From contig NW_025856049.1 of the NCBI RefSeq assembly GCF_002878395.1, forward strand, positions 164,567 to 228,566: a stretch of DNA of 64,000 nucleotides, read 5' to 3'. Under the pieces are notes generated by a model. That model was not told the DNA's origin. It did not search any database and was given only the letters and a program-made list of their open reading frames with translations. The DNA comes from Capsicum annuum. Lineage: Eukaryota; Streptophyta; Magnoliopsida; Solanales; Solanaceae. Position numbers and translations under genes: made by a program. Below are positions 23,734 to 36,542 of the stretch, piece after piece (the first letter of the stretch is position 1; the number at the start of each line of letters is the position of its first letter).

Positions 23734-23745
23734 TGGTATCAGAGC
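23734..23745 (+). promoter_or_regulatory. H primer-binding site
   Basis: A perfect TGGTATCAGAGC, complementary to the 3' end of initiator-Met tRNA, 4 bp after the 5' LTR. It is the only unmutated PBS in the window. Confidence 0.95.
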
Positions 23746-26640
23746 CTAAGGTTCAATAGTGTCCTAGGAAGTCTAAAATCCGCATCTATTAAAGTCTTGT
23801 GCATAGGTATTTTGCGTGCCACATTTATGTGCAGGAGGCTATGAGATGTTCTAAGAACAGTTTCCTTTTTTTCATGTCTCTAATCGAGCTATAGAAAAGT
23901 TTTCCCAGAAAACCCATGTAGATTATCATTTTGATTCACTAATGTCAACTCCACCTTACTTTTAATGTAACAAAAATAGTGAAGCTCAAGTCCTAGAGAT
24001 AGGGCTTTCCTAGATAATCCCTGCAGTCAGTTATGGGATTGACCATAGACTCAGAAATACCCCATTAGTCCCGTTACATTCAAAATTAATATGGATTCTA
24101 TTCATGATAATGATAACTCATTCTCTAACTTAAATTTAGATATATCATCAGATCCCTTCTTAGAATCCTATAATAGCACATGAACTAGAGTTATAATCAT
24201 GCATCTAGGATCTTAGTAATAGTAAAGTGGTATAATATTATCCGTATTGATCAGATTATGAATTCATGGGGATATTTGTACCAATCAGTAGGCTTGAACA
24301 GTGCATGAAAGAATTTTAGTCTATTGACTTGAAATTAGGTATGAAGGTGTGGATGTCATATTAGTATCATATGAGGAAATAGTAATAGATGATGTGTTTA
24401 GTAAGGCAAGCATGTATTGGAAAGAATATAAGTACTTTATAGTAGATCAAGTGACCAAGTTGATCCCTGAGATTCCAGTATTAGAGCTTGTATGTCCAGA
24501 GAAACAGTAAGGGAAGACGATTCCCGACCAATTCTCATATCAGTGTAGATTTTTGTACTTCTGCTATCATAAAACCCACTCGCGCATTACATGTCAACTC
24601 TATGGTCATGAACCATGCTCATGCATTTTCTTTTTCCATAAATCTTATAAGGTTTTAATTCCCAGTATAAGGGGTCCCATTTTACCTCATAGTATGAATC
24701 AGTTCCATGCACATGTTTTTCATAGAATTGTGTACAATTCTAGATCACTCGGTATTATAAATCATGTCTCACGAATAGAGAAATTCAATAATTAGGTCAT
24801 GAAGCTCATGACTCAGGTACTCATATCACGCATTACAGTATACTCAGTTTCTATGACACTATTGATTAGATAAATTTAGACTACGTCATGTATAATCTCA
24901 GTTGAGACCTTCTGAGTAAAACCATGTTGTTGATATTCTACTCCTCCGATTTGAGTCTTGTGTTAAGTATAGTTAGCATCTATTCATGCTTCAGGTCTTC
25001 CAGATTTAAACCCTTCAATAAGCTCTCCATGTGAAATAGTGTAGTGATGAGCTATTACTTTGATGGGGAGAGTAAATATTTCATGACTAAGAGAAGATTT
25101 TGTATGCTTGTTTTACACTAGGGTGTAGTTATTAAGATAGGCTTGAATGTCATGTTAGTATGCTGGTAGATGGCTAGCAAGAGGTTGTATTTAGAAGTTG
25201 TGAAAGTACAGAGTCTGAATGTACATTCAGATCCTTGACTTATGTCAGCCCCATGACATAACTATCAAAATTCAGTTTCCAGTTACTCAGCTATCAGTGT
25301 TTCGGTATCTCAGTATATAGAATGCTTAGTTCTCGTGATTTATGTTACGTATATAACGGCCACACAAATTAATAATATGTCATATATACGCTCAGTTTGG
25401 ATTCCTCGATGAATCCATCGGGTCGATGTTCCATCCCCAAGTCCTCAAATACAGTATTAGCCTAGTAATCAATATTCAATAAAGGACTCAAATAGGCTTA
25501 TAGAACCATGCCTACCAGTTATCAGTTACTTAACCATCAAGATTCAGTACTTTAGTATCAGCCTAAACCTCAGCAATCAGTAATAAGTTACCAGAACCTA
25601 ACAACAGCTATAGTATGAGTCGTACTTACAGATTCAGTTATAATGTCAGCTTTAGTTCAACAACCAGATCAAAAAAACTCAATCAGTTTTAGACTTGCTT
25701 GACTATAGCGTACAGTTATCAGTTACTCAGTTATAGGTATTCCAAGACCTGAATTTCCAAATTATGTGGTACGCTTGGTCTCACATTCTCAAATAATACA
25801 GACCTCATGAATCCATGCTCTATTACCTCCTGTTACTAAATTTTTCCTTACCTTCTATGAATGATACTCGACAGTTTTAGTTCAACTATTTAGGCTAAGC
25901 ATAGTTTATCCTAGCAGAACCAGTATTCAACTGTTAGCTGTCTGATTAATTAGATAAGTTAGCATATTTATGCACTTGTACTCAGTACCCATGTGAATCT
26001 TTTAAGTAGTCTCAATTGTAATACATAAGGCTCAGTTACTTCATCTTTAAAGATGTTCATAGGCCTCAACTCATCTTACCGAATCTTAATCAGGATATGA
26101 TCTTGTTAATCAGCTGTCTTATATAGATAAGTTCATATATTTTGGTCTGCCGACCTCTCTATCTTTTTTGCACTAGCCAAAATCTCATGGAAGAATGTAA
26201 CCATTCTCAGATAAACCAGCTAGGTATCTCTAAGCTCAGCTCAGTCAGGTATTATGTCTCAGTTTCATATCTTAGATATTCAGCCACAATTAAAGTTGTA
26301 GGTTCCTTGTACACCATCTCAGATTTCCCTTGGTATCTTTTCCAAGTCCATCATTTTTCAAGAGACATAGTGTCCCAAAGGGGAGATACACTATAAACCC
26401 AAAACTTTCATGATTTAAATATGTCAATCTCTTTTTACGTAATGAATCCAGTTTGAAGTGGTGGGTACCCATAAGTGATGCTCTATCTCCAATCTTAGCC
26501 GTAAGCCAAGTAATCATTAGCTCAGTTTAGTTTAGGGTACTCAGTTTATGTCCCATGTTACAACTTAGTCACGATATCCAATTCACAGTATTCAGTTCAT
26601 GCATGATATTTTAGACTCAGCCATGTTCTCCATTTCTTAT
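23746..26640 (+). other. H interior, unreadable
   Basis: About 2.9 kb where gag, protease, RT and RNase H should lie. No conserved motif could be found in any frame. From about 25250 to 26100 it is unusually rich in CAGT/TCAG words, like the U5 part of the H-type LTRs. It may be heavily mutated pol, or LTR-like DNA replacing it. The small ORFs (24553-24795, 26142-26396) have no recognisable content. Confidence 0.4.
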
Positions 26641-27250
26641 TCATACTTGTTCAGTAAAAGGATCTTGAGTTTAATATTAGTGACTTTATCTATCTAAAGA
26701 TCTGTCCCATGAAAGAAGTGAAGAGATNNNNNNNNNNNNNNNNNNNNNNNNNNNNNNNNNNNNNNNNNNNNNNNNNNNNNNNNNNNNNNNNNNNNNNNNN
26801 NNNNNNNNNNNNNNNNNNNNNNNNNNNATCTGTCCCATGAAAGAAGTGAAGAGATTCAGAAAGAAAAGGAAGCTTAGTCCCCGATATATAGATCCCTTCA
26901 AGATTCTCAATTATTTCAGCAAGGTAGCTTATGAGCTCGAGTTGCCTTCAGATCTAGCCTCAGTTCACTAATGTCTCTTTGCTCTAGAAGTGCATAGGTC
27001 ACCCAGCAATTGTAGTCCCTATTTAGAGCATTAATATTCATAATGGCCTCTCATATGAGGAAATTTCGATCGAAATCCTAGACTATCAGATTCGTTGACT
27101 AAGGAACAAAGAAATCCCTCTAGTCAAAGTTCTTTGGCAGAACCAGTTCATAGAGGGAGCTACTTGGGAAGCAGAAGCAGAGACACAACCCAAGTACCCT
27201 CACCTCTTCTCGATAAACTCAGATCTAACTCAAGGTAACATTTCTCCTTA
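26641..27250 (+). pseudogene. H integrase C-terminus and chromodomain
   Basis: The plus-strand frame gives an IYLKICPMKEVKRF segment, then KLSPRYIDPFKILNYFSK and AYELELPSDLASVH (about 26860-26970), the usual C-terminal part of chromovirus integrase. A chromodomain follows: NGLSYEEISIEILDYQIR (27042-27095), LVKVLWQNQ and WEAEAE near 27120-27180, and a YPHLFS end. Chromodomains steer integration to modified chromatin. The 100-N gap lies within the first block; removing it and one of two 28-bp copies leaves the frame continuous. One TGA is seen in the chromodomain (27098-27100). Confidence 0.8.
26728..26827. other. Assembly gap (100 N), probably false
   Basis: A run of exactly 100 N, the customary placeholder for unknown size. 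The 28 bases before it (26700-26727) are identical to the 28 after it (26828-26855), with the copies touching the gap on each side. That pattern is expected when two overlapping contigs were placed end to end. Confidence 0.9.
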
Positions 27251-27555
27251 AGCTTATTCGGTTTTATGTTTAGATTTCAGTTACAAATTCGATATCCAAA
27301 TCATGCTCATGTTCCTATTATAAATTTGGTATCTATTACCATTGCATATTCATTCATGTATTCATGTATCAGTTCAGTTGTATAATTATGAATCAGATAT
27401 GCATTAATTTAGCTCATCAGTCATGCATCAGATATGCTTGTTCCGTATGATATATTTAGTTTATTAGTCATGCCAGTCATGAAATCATGTTTCAGTCATT
27501 CATGCTCAGATAGTCTTTTCACTCCTCTCAGCCAAGTCCCATTCGAGGGCGAATG

Positions 27556-27573
27556 TTCCCAAGGGAGAGATAT
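27556..27573 (+). promoter_or_regulatory. H polypurine tract
   Basis: AAGGGAGAGA run directly upstream of the 3' LTR start at 27574. Confidence 0.7.
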
Positions 27574-30274
27574 TATAAGACCCCATAAAATTTTATGTCT
27601 AAATCAGCTCTTTAAGGCTTGATAAGAAATTCCCATACTTAGAAGAATTTTTGCTATGTGTTCAACACTAGTCATATTTCAAGCCTTCGAATTTTGGGGA
27701 TTTCTTTGGTGACCTTCCCGACCTCCATTTTTAATTTTCAATTTATGTTACGACGGGGAAGAACCCTAGTACATCTTGGTAATATTTAGAAGTCATTTTG
27801 GGCACATTTAAGTGGCTTAACTCATTGATTTGAAATTCTCCCGCATTCTGGGCGCATTTCAGCCCAAAATTTTAAGGTTAACTTTAAACAATCATAACTC
27901 CCTTTATATAATGAACTGGGAGGGTTTATATATATCAATATAAATCTCTTTGAGTGTGTTTTCCAATGCAAATGGTTTCAGCAAAATCATACATCGGAGT
28001 AAAAATTTGTGATCAATTTATTTCGGCATATAAAAACTATCAACAGAGGATAGCTGTGTCTTTCTCCCTTTCCTTAGGGGTATTTTAGTCTTTTTCTCCA
28101 CCCTATATTTATAGACAAACACAGTATTAACGATCATTTGGACCAAAATATATCGTTTTTCAACAATTTCTCTCAAGAACAAGAGAAACAGTTTCAATTT
28201 GAAGACCCAAGTTCAAAGGATTTCACCATTAATCATCAAGAATCTTCCATCTAAGGTATGTATAGTGATCATCCATGGATTCCTTTCATCCACGGAGCTC
28301 AAGAATCAAGTTTAAAATTATATATTGTGAATACTTTGTTTTGGTATGATTATGTTCGTGGTGTATGGTTTCAAGTTGGGATCTTTATGTACTTTCATGA
28401 AGCTATGTTAGTATGTAAGTTGAAATCTATATAATTAGTTGTTTATAATAGCTATATTGTTGGATGTTGATAATCAAGTTGTTGATGTTGAATGATTCCC
28501 AAGTTGGAATATTTATGTGCTATTATGAATCTATGAAATCATGTGAGTTGAAAATATGTAAAACTTGGTTGTTCATGATGTAAAATCTTATGGTTTCACC
28601 TATGCCTAAACTGTGCATGCAAGGTATTCGATGAAATGCCTAGAATAATAATAATCTTGTTTTCATGACTTAAGAGTTCGAAGTAACAAGTCCATGCTCT
28701 ATGCTTTATGATTCTACATGAATTCCACGTTATTGATATGTATGGTGGTTCGGATATGTAGTGAACATGATGTTGAAGTTAAGAAAGTACTTCCTCATTG
28801 AATATATCCCCTCCCATATACGAAATATTGAGAACCATGTGTAGTATTGAAACCCCTACTTATGATATTGTGAATTGTGGAATTTGTTTCATTGAATAAG
28901 TCAGTCATGTGTGTTAGTTTTCTTTATTGGAGTCCTGCGGATACTTGTACACAAAAATATAGTTGTATGACTAGAGCCATGTCATGTTATTATGATATCT
29001 TCAGTCCATCCATGTTCCATAGAGTTCAGTCAGTCATATGACTGGGGAAGTCTCACAAATCTCATGATCTCAGTCACTGTAAGATATCATTAGCATTTCG
29101 TCAGTCAAAAGGATCTAATCAACTTAGCTCATATACAGTTTAGTCAATCGTGTTCAGTCTCTTCAGATGGGCGTAGAAGTTATCACCAAGTAAACCCAAG
29201 GATGGGAACTCACCTTCTTCAGATAAGGGTGTAATTCCTAGAAGAAATACTTGCATTCCAGAACTATGTAGCCAGCATAGGTTGAGACACCAACACTGCC
29301 ATCTTTAGGGTTGATGAGGCAGACATCCACCGTTCTCTTTTGGGGACACTGCCAGATGTGAGGTTCACTCATAACTTGTGTTTACCCATAGCATAGTATT
29401 GACACCTTTCCAATCAGGGCAGGGATTGGACCCCAGTTCTTGCATTATTAGCATACATAGGGCATGTCAGTTAAGCTACTACTTCCCACAGTTTTAGTCT
29501 CAGTATAAGTAAAAGAACTCAGATAGTTCTTTAGACTTCAGTACTATCAGATAAAGTCAATATAGATACAGTACGGAACTCAGATAGTCCATCAGTATAA
29601 AGACTGTCAAACACTGTTGCCCATGTTATATCAATTATCAGTTATCAGTACCATGTCAGATCATATTCAGTATTCATGTGGAATGATATAAGTCTCAGTC
29701 TTATAATTTTGCATGTACTCTCACGTTCATATTAGTCAGTTATTTAGCATTGGTCGTGCATGCTACCCATTGCATATAGCCTACCTCACTAGTATACTCA
29801 GTACTCTCAGTTGTACTGAAGCATTTACGCTATGGTGCTTTCTTTCATATTAACCATAGGTTTCGAGACACGAGATCCATAGCAGTAGAAGTTGATCAGT
29901 TTCATCTTTCGGAGTCAGTGGTGAGCTCTCATCATGCGAGAACATATTATTGGGTTTCATTGTTGTGGTACTCGATTTTATTTAGTTAGGGACATGTCCC
30001 ATCAACTCTCTTTTCAAATAGTTAGACGCTTTTAGACTATCATGTTTTCAGATAGTATTTCAGGTTGTTTTTGGGTATTTATACCCCACCAGATATCTGT
30101 ATTCAGTTTGAAACTTATAGCCTATCAGCCTTTGTTCCACATTATGTTTATATGTATATATATATATATATTATGCAAGTATAAAGGTACAAATATCAGT
30201 CATGGGTTAGCTTGTGGTCCCTCAGGGTCAAGAGCATCGTGTAGCATTCCAGTTCAGAAAATCGGGGCACTACA
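27574..30274 (+). repeat. H 3' LTR
   Basis: A 2701-bp LTR. The start has decayed from TG to TA (TATAAGACCCC); the end is GGGGCACTACA. TATA-like block TATATTTATAG at 28104-28114. A TA microsatellite at about 30150-30172 is homologous to the one in the 5' LTR but interrupted. The ORF at 30042-30287 overlaps the LTR end and is spurious. Confidence 0.9.
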
Positions 30275-31075
30275 ATATAACACATAGACATATGTGGAAT
30301 CAGTACTTTAAGGATGTACTTAGTATATGGGGATCAAATACATAAGTAAAATATCATCTGATCATCATAATTTATAAAACAATGTATGCTAAATGTAAAT
30401 GAATCAGATAAGCTGGGATATCTAAAATATAGAAACCTGAAATCATGAAAAACGAATCAATCTTTATAAATCTAGTCAGTCATAACATTTAGTTCAAGAA
30501 GGTTTACTTGTATTTTCTCATTAAATAATATTTTCTAAGTGTAGAAAGGAATTACCCTTAAATCTTAAATCTAAAAGCTAAAAACTGTAATTCAATATCT
30601 TTTTGTAAAGCATAGCCTGAATAAATTGGAAAGCCTTTACACTTAATTTTTTCCTAAAAGCTTTTTTGTCAATCTATATTAGGAATTAGGAACTTTCGGA
30701 GGTACTTCTAACCGACATAAACTATGTAAGCTATCATGGTGTCCAATGATTTACTCACGTTAGGGAGAGCTGTTCTGACCTTGCAATCGGAAAAGAAACT
30801 TATCATAAGTGATCACTATCTTAGCCAACTAGGGGCAAATCATAAACTTACGGTGGCACGTAGTTGTGGGGCATGAGACCTTGGAATTTTACCCAACTCG
30901 ATGCTAAATACTAATCCCATACTTATCGCTCAGAACTTATTGGAAATCTACTTTAAAATAGCATAAGCGCTTTTATTGAAAACCAATAATGATTCAATTT
31001 CCTTAAATTTCTAACTGTATGAACAATTTGGATTCCTTATCTAATCTTAGGATCAAAAGACCAAAGCTTTAATAG
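30275..31075 (-). repeat. I 3' LTR, piece 2
   Basis: 801 bp of the I LTR between H and J. It contains a CTTACGGTGGCACGTAGTTG block (about 30848) and an AACCGACATAAACTATG block that both occur in the J LTR at about 31970 and 31800. That fixes identity and orientation. Confidence 0.8.
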
Positions 31076-33398
31076 TGTAACGCCCTAAGATGTCACACGG
31101 TGCTTAAGTCCACACGCAACATCAAGCTATCCCTCTGAGCCTGTCATTACTTCCATAACTCACTATGACAATAATCAACATCTAATAAGGAAGAATAGTC
31201 ATGTCATGAACATACTGGAATACAAAAAAAATAATATCTTGTTCAATCAAAATAGTGATGTTCTGTACATACTGCTAACTTAGTTTGACAAAGCCTCTAC
31301 TACATAAGACTAAGGATCCATTAGGATAGATCCCCTACTGACTCGTACTGAACTGCCAAATAAATATCCATCTACTATCAAGACAAAAATTAGGGACATA
31401 GGTCCTCAAACCATAAGGACTCACCAACTGTACTAACGTAGCTAGAGGTACTCAAATATCACTGTCACTGCTGAGACTGAATACCTGAACCTACATAATG
31501 AGAAACAATAGAACACAGAAGAGTATGTGAATCAATACTTGGGAATGTAGTGAGTATGTGGTGGTGGATGCAACATTTTAAATAATATCATAAATGTATA
31601 AGAAAATCATGCATGCTCACAATAATACCTCCCTTCTCTTGAATTATTTGAAATATTATTCCCCTAAATCATCAGTAATAATACATGCTTCATAAATCTC
31701 ATAAATCATTTAACTCAACTCAAACTCTTTGACTCATGAATTGAAGTGACTTGGTAACTTAAGGTTCATAGATCATTATGGATGTGGGAGTTTCTTATAA
31801 CCGACATAACTACACCATATAAGAGGTATGGAGTCCAACATTTTCCCTCCTAAGGAAAGAACTGACATTGGCGGGGGTGTCGTACTCTTGCCAAGGAGTA
31901 CAACCTCATTTTCTCAATCATAATTCCATACTCGGCCTCTGTCTCACAATCATCAATATCAATCCAACGGTGGCACGTAGTTTTGGGGAAATACCATATT
32001 TCTCTCTCGGTGCTAAATACTTCTCCCAGGCAGCTCAGAACATATTAGGAAATCCACCTTAATCAATATCAACTCATGGGTCTATCATAAAGATGAAAAG
32101 ATAAATATATATATATATATATATCTTATCTATGAATCATAAACATTTTCTGGATTCCTAAATCGACCCAACTCAACACAATCTTTCTCAACATTAACTA
32201 CATTTTCTTATCAAATCATTTCAAATATCAAAATCTTCAAGGAAACACTATAGGACTCATTCTTGACTCTCAAGTTCAAATATCATTATGTAGTCAATAA
32301 TCAATTTCTCATGGAAAGCTTAAATTATGACACTTATCTCAAATCGTTCGAAAATCTTCAATTCATAAGAAGAATATTCAACTCATGGCATAAATCCTCA
32401 ATTCAAGAAATATGATGGTAAATATATCATAATATCAAACTTAACAAACTCAAACCTCATAGGTCATTAATAGAGAAATTCGGTAGCAATCCCACTTTGC
32501 AAATTCATGTAAATCAATAATAGTAATTAAATCTTAAGGCACAAGAATGAAATGAGTGTTCTTGTTCAAACCTCATATACCTTGATTACGTATTGGAATG
32601 AAGAAACTTGTTATAAACTCCTTTTCCACTTCTTGAGTTAGGGTTCTTTTAGCTTTTGACTTGGTTACCTTGAATCTTGAACCAATTTGTGAAATTTATG
32701 GTTGGATTCTTGATGTTCTTAGAAGATTTCGATTGGACTTTGAGGGAGAAACCCTAGTATTCTTGATAAAATGCAAGAAGAATGATGTTTTATTCTTTAC
32801 TTGGATATATATAGAGGGTCAAAGTGGGTAGAAAAGACCAAACTACCCTTTTAAAAATGCCCCTTAATTTATGAAAAAAGATGGCTAATGACATTCGTGA
32901 TAGGCCATCAGACCCATGATAGGCCATAACAAAAGGGTCGAATTTTCAATTTTCTGCCTAAGGCTAACGATGTCGTCAAAAATGTCATTAGAAAGTGACG
33001 ACATCATCAAAAATGGCATCAAAAATGTGATAGCCCATCAGAAATATAGTCAGCCTTTTCCAGATTGATATGCTGGAGTAAAACGGCTATAACTCTTTGC
33101 TCTGATATCAAATTTTGGCTAAATTGGTATTGCTCGAAAGCAATTTCAATTATCTATCTATTGATAGGATATGAGATAAAAATATAATGAGAGATATGAT
33201 CATTTGAGGTTGACTATACCAATATCCTTCTCAAAAATTCAATCGGTAAGGAATGTTTTGATTCACCCAATTGTTCGGACATCTTTAATGCCTTAATACA
33301 CACCATCCTTGATCAAAAAACAACCCAAAACATTATAATTTATTTATCATGAGCTTGATTCATGGTTACACTATTGGTTAGAGTCTCGGGGTACTACA
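31076..33398 (-). repeat. J 3' LTR
   Basis: A 2323-bp LTR (TGTAACGCC to GTACTACA in plus reading). TATA box CTATATATATCC on the minus strand at 32803-32814. Just upstream of it in element orientation (about 32880-33060) is a run of GATAGGCC, CATCA and CGTCA words, comparable to the promoter-proximal clusters of the other LTRs. The ORF at 31868-32062 is not coding. Confidence 0.88.
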
Positions 33399-33415
33399 AT
33401 ATCTCCTCTTTGGAA
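33399..33415 (-). promoter_or_regulatory. J polypurine tract
   Basis: TCCAAAGAGGAGATAT on the minus strand adjoining the 3' LTR. Element I has CCAAGGGGGAGATAT at the same place. Confidence 0.75.
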
Positions 33416-33599
33416 AAATTCATCCTCAAATGTGGCTAGATAGGCCAAGAGCAAGAGAAAATGAGGACGTATAGCTGGAATGACTCACTAAAAGGTTTTA
33501 CCTTACTCTAAACTTTTGAGTACTTCACCAAATGCATTAATCATAGAGAGAATAACCATATAGATGAATACACTTGATTAGAAGGAAACTGGATTCAGG

Positions 33600-33830
33600 A
33601 AGAATAGTACCTTCAGTTTATTTGAACTCGCGGAGAAGAGATGAGGGTATCTGGTTCCCATATCTGCCTCTGCTTCCCAAGTAGCACCGTCGATTGATAG
33701 ATTTTGCCAAAGAGCTTTGGCCAAGGGAACGTTCTTATTTCTTAGTTACGAACTTGATAATCTAGGATTTTAACCGGAACATCATCATACGATAAGCTAT
33801 CCTTAACACCAATACTTTCTAATGGATCAA
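33600..33830 (-). pseudogene. J chromodomain
   Basis: Minus strand: LESIGVKDSLSYDDVPVKIL followed by DYQVR, then frameshifted traces of the PLAKALWQN and TWEAEAD blocks and a final YPHLFS-like segment. It lies directly after the integrase, as in chromoviruses, where it binds modified histones or other chromatin marks during integration. At least two frameshifts. Confidence 0.75.
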
Positions 33831-34900
33831 CAACAATAGAATCACCAATGTGCTTCTTGTGTATAGAAACGTGAAGACAGGATGGACAGCTAACAACTCT
33901 GTAGGCAATCCAATTTCGTAAGTTGCTTTCCTAAAATGATTCAAAACTCTATAAGGGCCAACATATCGGGGACTAAGCTTTCCATTGTTACCCAATTGTT
34001 TCACCCCCTTCATGGGCGGAATCTTCAAGTACACTAGATCATTAACCTCAAGCTCAAGAGCTCTACTTCTCATATCTGCATAAGAGTTCTGACAACTATG
34101 GGCTATGTTCAACCTTTCCCGAATTAGCTTAACGTTATCCATAGCCTCAAACACAGCATCAGGTCCACTCATAGTGGTTTCACACACTTCAAACCAACCT
34201 ATGGGTGATCTACATTTACTTTTATATAAAGCCTCAAATGGAGCCATTCCAATGCTAGCATGAAAATTATTGTTGTAAGACAATTTAATTAATGGAAAAT
34301 GTTCATCCCAACCTCCTTTGAAATCAAGAACAAATGCCCTCAACATATCCTTCAAGGTCTGGATGGTCCCCTCAACATGACCATCGGTCTGTGGATGAAA
34401 TGCGGAGCTAAGATGAACTTCGGTACCGATAACCTTCTGAAAAGCCCTTCAAAAATGAGAAGTAAATTGAGTACCCCTGTCTGAGATAATAGACAAAGGA
34501 AACCCATGAAACTTGACTATCTCTCGAAAGTCTAACTTAGCATAGTCCTCAGTGGTAAAAGATGTATGCACTGGCAAGAAATGCGCGGACTTAGTTAACC
34601 TGTCTACAATGACCTAAATCAAATAATGATGACATTGAGTAGAAGGAAAATGAGTCACAAGATCCATATTTACTTTCTCCCACTTCCAAGAAGGAATACG
34701 AATTCTTGCATCCCTACACTGAGTCTTTGGTGTTCCATTTTAACCTATTGGCAAGTAGTACACTTCTCTATGAATTTTGCTATATCTTTTTTCATACCAT
34801 TCCACCAATTGATTTGTTGCAAATTACGGTACATCTTGGTAGCACGGGATGAATAGAATATCGCGTGCCATGTGCTTCAGCCATAATTTTCTGCCTTAAA
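33819..34900 (-). pseudogene. J integrase
   Basis: The C-terminal half is open at 33819-34355 (178 aa): LRAFVLDFKGGWDEHFPLIK, SYNNNFHASIGMAPFEALY, then LVYLKIPPMKGV and KLSPRYVGPYRVL. Upstream, about 34340-34615, the catalytic core is in one frame with a single internal stop: IVDRLTKSAHFLP (first Asp), LSIISDRGTQF (second Asp) and HPQTDGHVEGTIQ (Glu). All three catalytic residues remain. The N-terminal zinc finger is eroded at about 34740-34870. The stop in the core is TGA where gypsy integrases have Trp, a single G-to-A change. Confidence 0.85.
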
Positions 34901-34956
34901 TCTTCAACATCAGGCACACATAATCTAGTCTGAAATATCAATACACCATCTCCCCA

Positions 34957-35750
34957 TTAAGTGAAAACCTCCACCTTTTGGTCTTTAATTGACTCCTTCA
35001 GTTTGACCAAACTAGGATCCATATCTTGTTTCTCCTTTATTTCCGAAACTAGAGAAGACTCAGAACTACTCTGGACCCAAACATTACCTTCAGCCAAATC
35101 AAGCAATCTAACTCCCAACCTATCCAGACGATGTACCTCATGAGCTAACTCTTTCCTATCCTCGTTTACCTGTGCTACACTACCCATGGACGACCTGCTA
35201 AGGGCATCTGCCACTACATTGGCCTAGCCTGGGTGATACAGCATATTCATATCATAGTCTTTTAACAATTCTAACCATCACCTCTATCAAAGATTCAACT
35301 CTCTCTAAGTAAACACATACTAGAAACTTTTTTGATTCATAAAGACATCAACTTAAACACCGTACAAATAGTGTCTCTAGATTTTCAAGGCAAAAACCAC
35401 TGCACATGGGTCGGGTAGTTCTTCTCATGCAGTTTCAATTATCTAGAGGCATAGGCTATAACCTTACCTTTCTGCATCAACACGCAACCCAACCCAACTC
35501 TAATAGCATCACAGTACACCATAACATCATCCACACTATTTTGAAGGGTCAATATAGGGGCCGAAGTGAGTCGAGTCTTCAACTCCTGAAAACTCTTCTC
35601 TCAAGAATCAGACCACATAATTTTAACTTTATTTTCGGTCAACAAAGTCATAGGAGACGCAATAGAAGAGAGCTCTTAACAAAACGATGGTAGTAGCTAT
35701 CTAGACCCAAGAAACTCCTAATATCAGATGGGGAAATAGGTCTAGGCTAA
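34957..35750 (-). pseudogene. J RNase H
   Basis: The end of the domain, MADALSRSSMGSVAQ, opens the 34957-35214 frame (85 aa), which continues into the linker to integrase (LGVRLLDLAEGNVWVQ). The earlier part, to about 35750, is frameshifted but still shows YHPG-like and LLTKR-like traces. RNase H would degrade the RNA strand of the RNA:DNA hybrid. Not functional. Confidence 0.75.
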
Positions 35751-36518
35751 TTTTTCACAGCTTCTATCTTTTGAGGGTCAACTCGAATACCTTTAGAAGA
35801 AATAATATGACCCAGAAAAGCAACTAACCTTAGACAAAATTTGCACTTGCTAAATTTGTAAATAGTTAATGATCTCTAAGGGTTTGCAAAGCTATTCGGA
35901 GATGATCTGCATGGGCGTTCTCACTTCAGGAGTATACAAGAATATCATCTACGAACACAATAACAAACATATCCACGTACTATCTGAACACCAGATTCAT
36001 GAGGTCTATAAAAGCTATTGGGGCATTTGTTAGCCCAAAAGACATCACAAGAACTCAAAATGACCATATCGGGTGCAAAAAGCTGTTTTTGGAATAACTT
36101 TAAGCTGGTGATAACCAGATGTTAAGTCTATTTTCGAGTAGTAATTGGCCCCTTGTAGCTGATCAAACAGTTCATTAATTCTAGGAAAAGGGTACTTGTT
36201 CTTGACTATGACCTTGTTAAGCTGACGATAGTCAATGCACATCCATAATGAACTATCTTTCTTTCACATGAACAGAATAGGTGCATCCCAAGGAGATATG
36301 CTAGGCCATATGAAACCTTTATCTAGAAGATCTTTGAGTTTCTCTTTCAACTCCTTAAGTCCTGCAGGGGACAAATGATATGGAGGAAAAGAAATAAGCT
36401 GCGTGTCAAGGAAAAGATCAATCCCAAATTCTATCTCTGTAGTAGGAGGTAGCCCTGGGAGATCATCTGCTAAAACATCACAAAACTCATTAACAATGCT
36501 GATCGACTGAATGGTCAA
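35751..36518 (-). pseudogene. J reverse transcriptase
   Basis: The start is open at 36264-36518: FCDVLADDLPGLPP, LKEKLKDLLDKGFIWPS, SPWDAPILFM. Then 36045-36242: [20 protein letters not shown] and [15 protein letters not shown], with the first catalytic Asp. A small deletion removed part of the loop before [14 protein letters not shown]. The catalytic pair is at about 35936-35970 as VFVDDILVYS, in a shifted frame. Order, spacing and motifs are typical of gypsy RT; two or more frameshifts inactivate it. Confidence 0.88.
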
Positions 36519-36542
36519 AGTCTTAAACTTAGTATCTTTAAT

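Larger units (their letters stand above)
21063..30274 (+). mobile_element. Element H: plus-strand gypsy element
   Basis: A complete insertion with 5' LTR 21063-23729, PBS, a mostly unreadable interior, an integrase/chromodomain tail, PPT, and 3' LTR 27574-30274. The duplication ATATA is exact at 21058-21062 and 30275-30279. It is AT-rich, but the I LTR alignment continues across the same point, which confirms it. The first 240 bp of the two LTRs differ at roughly one base in six by eye, so the insertion is old. It contains the assembly gap. Confidence 0.9.
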
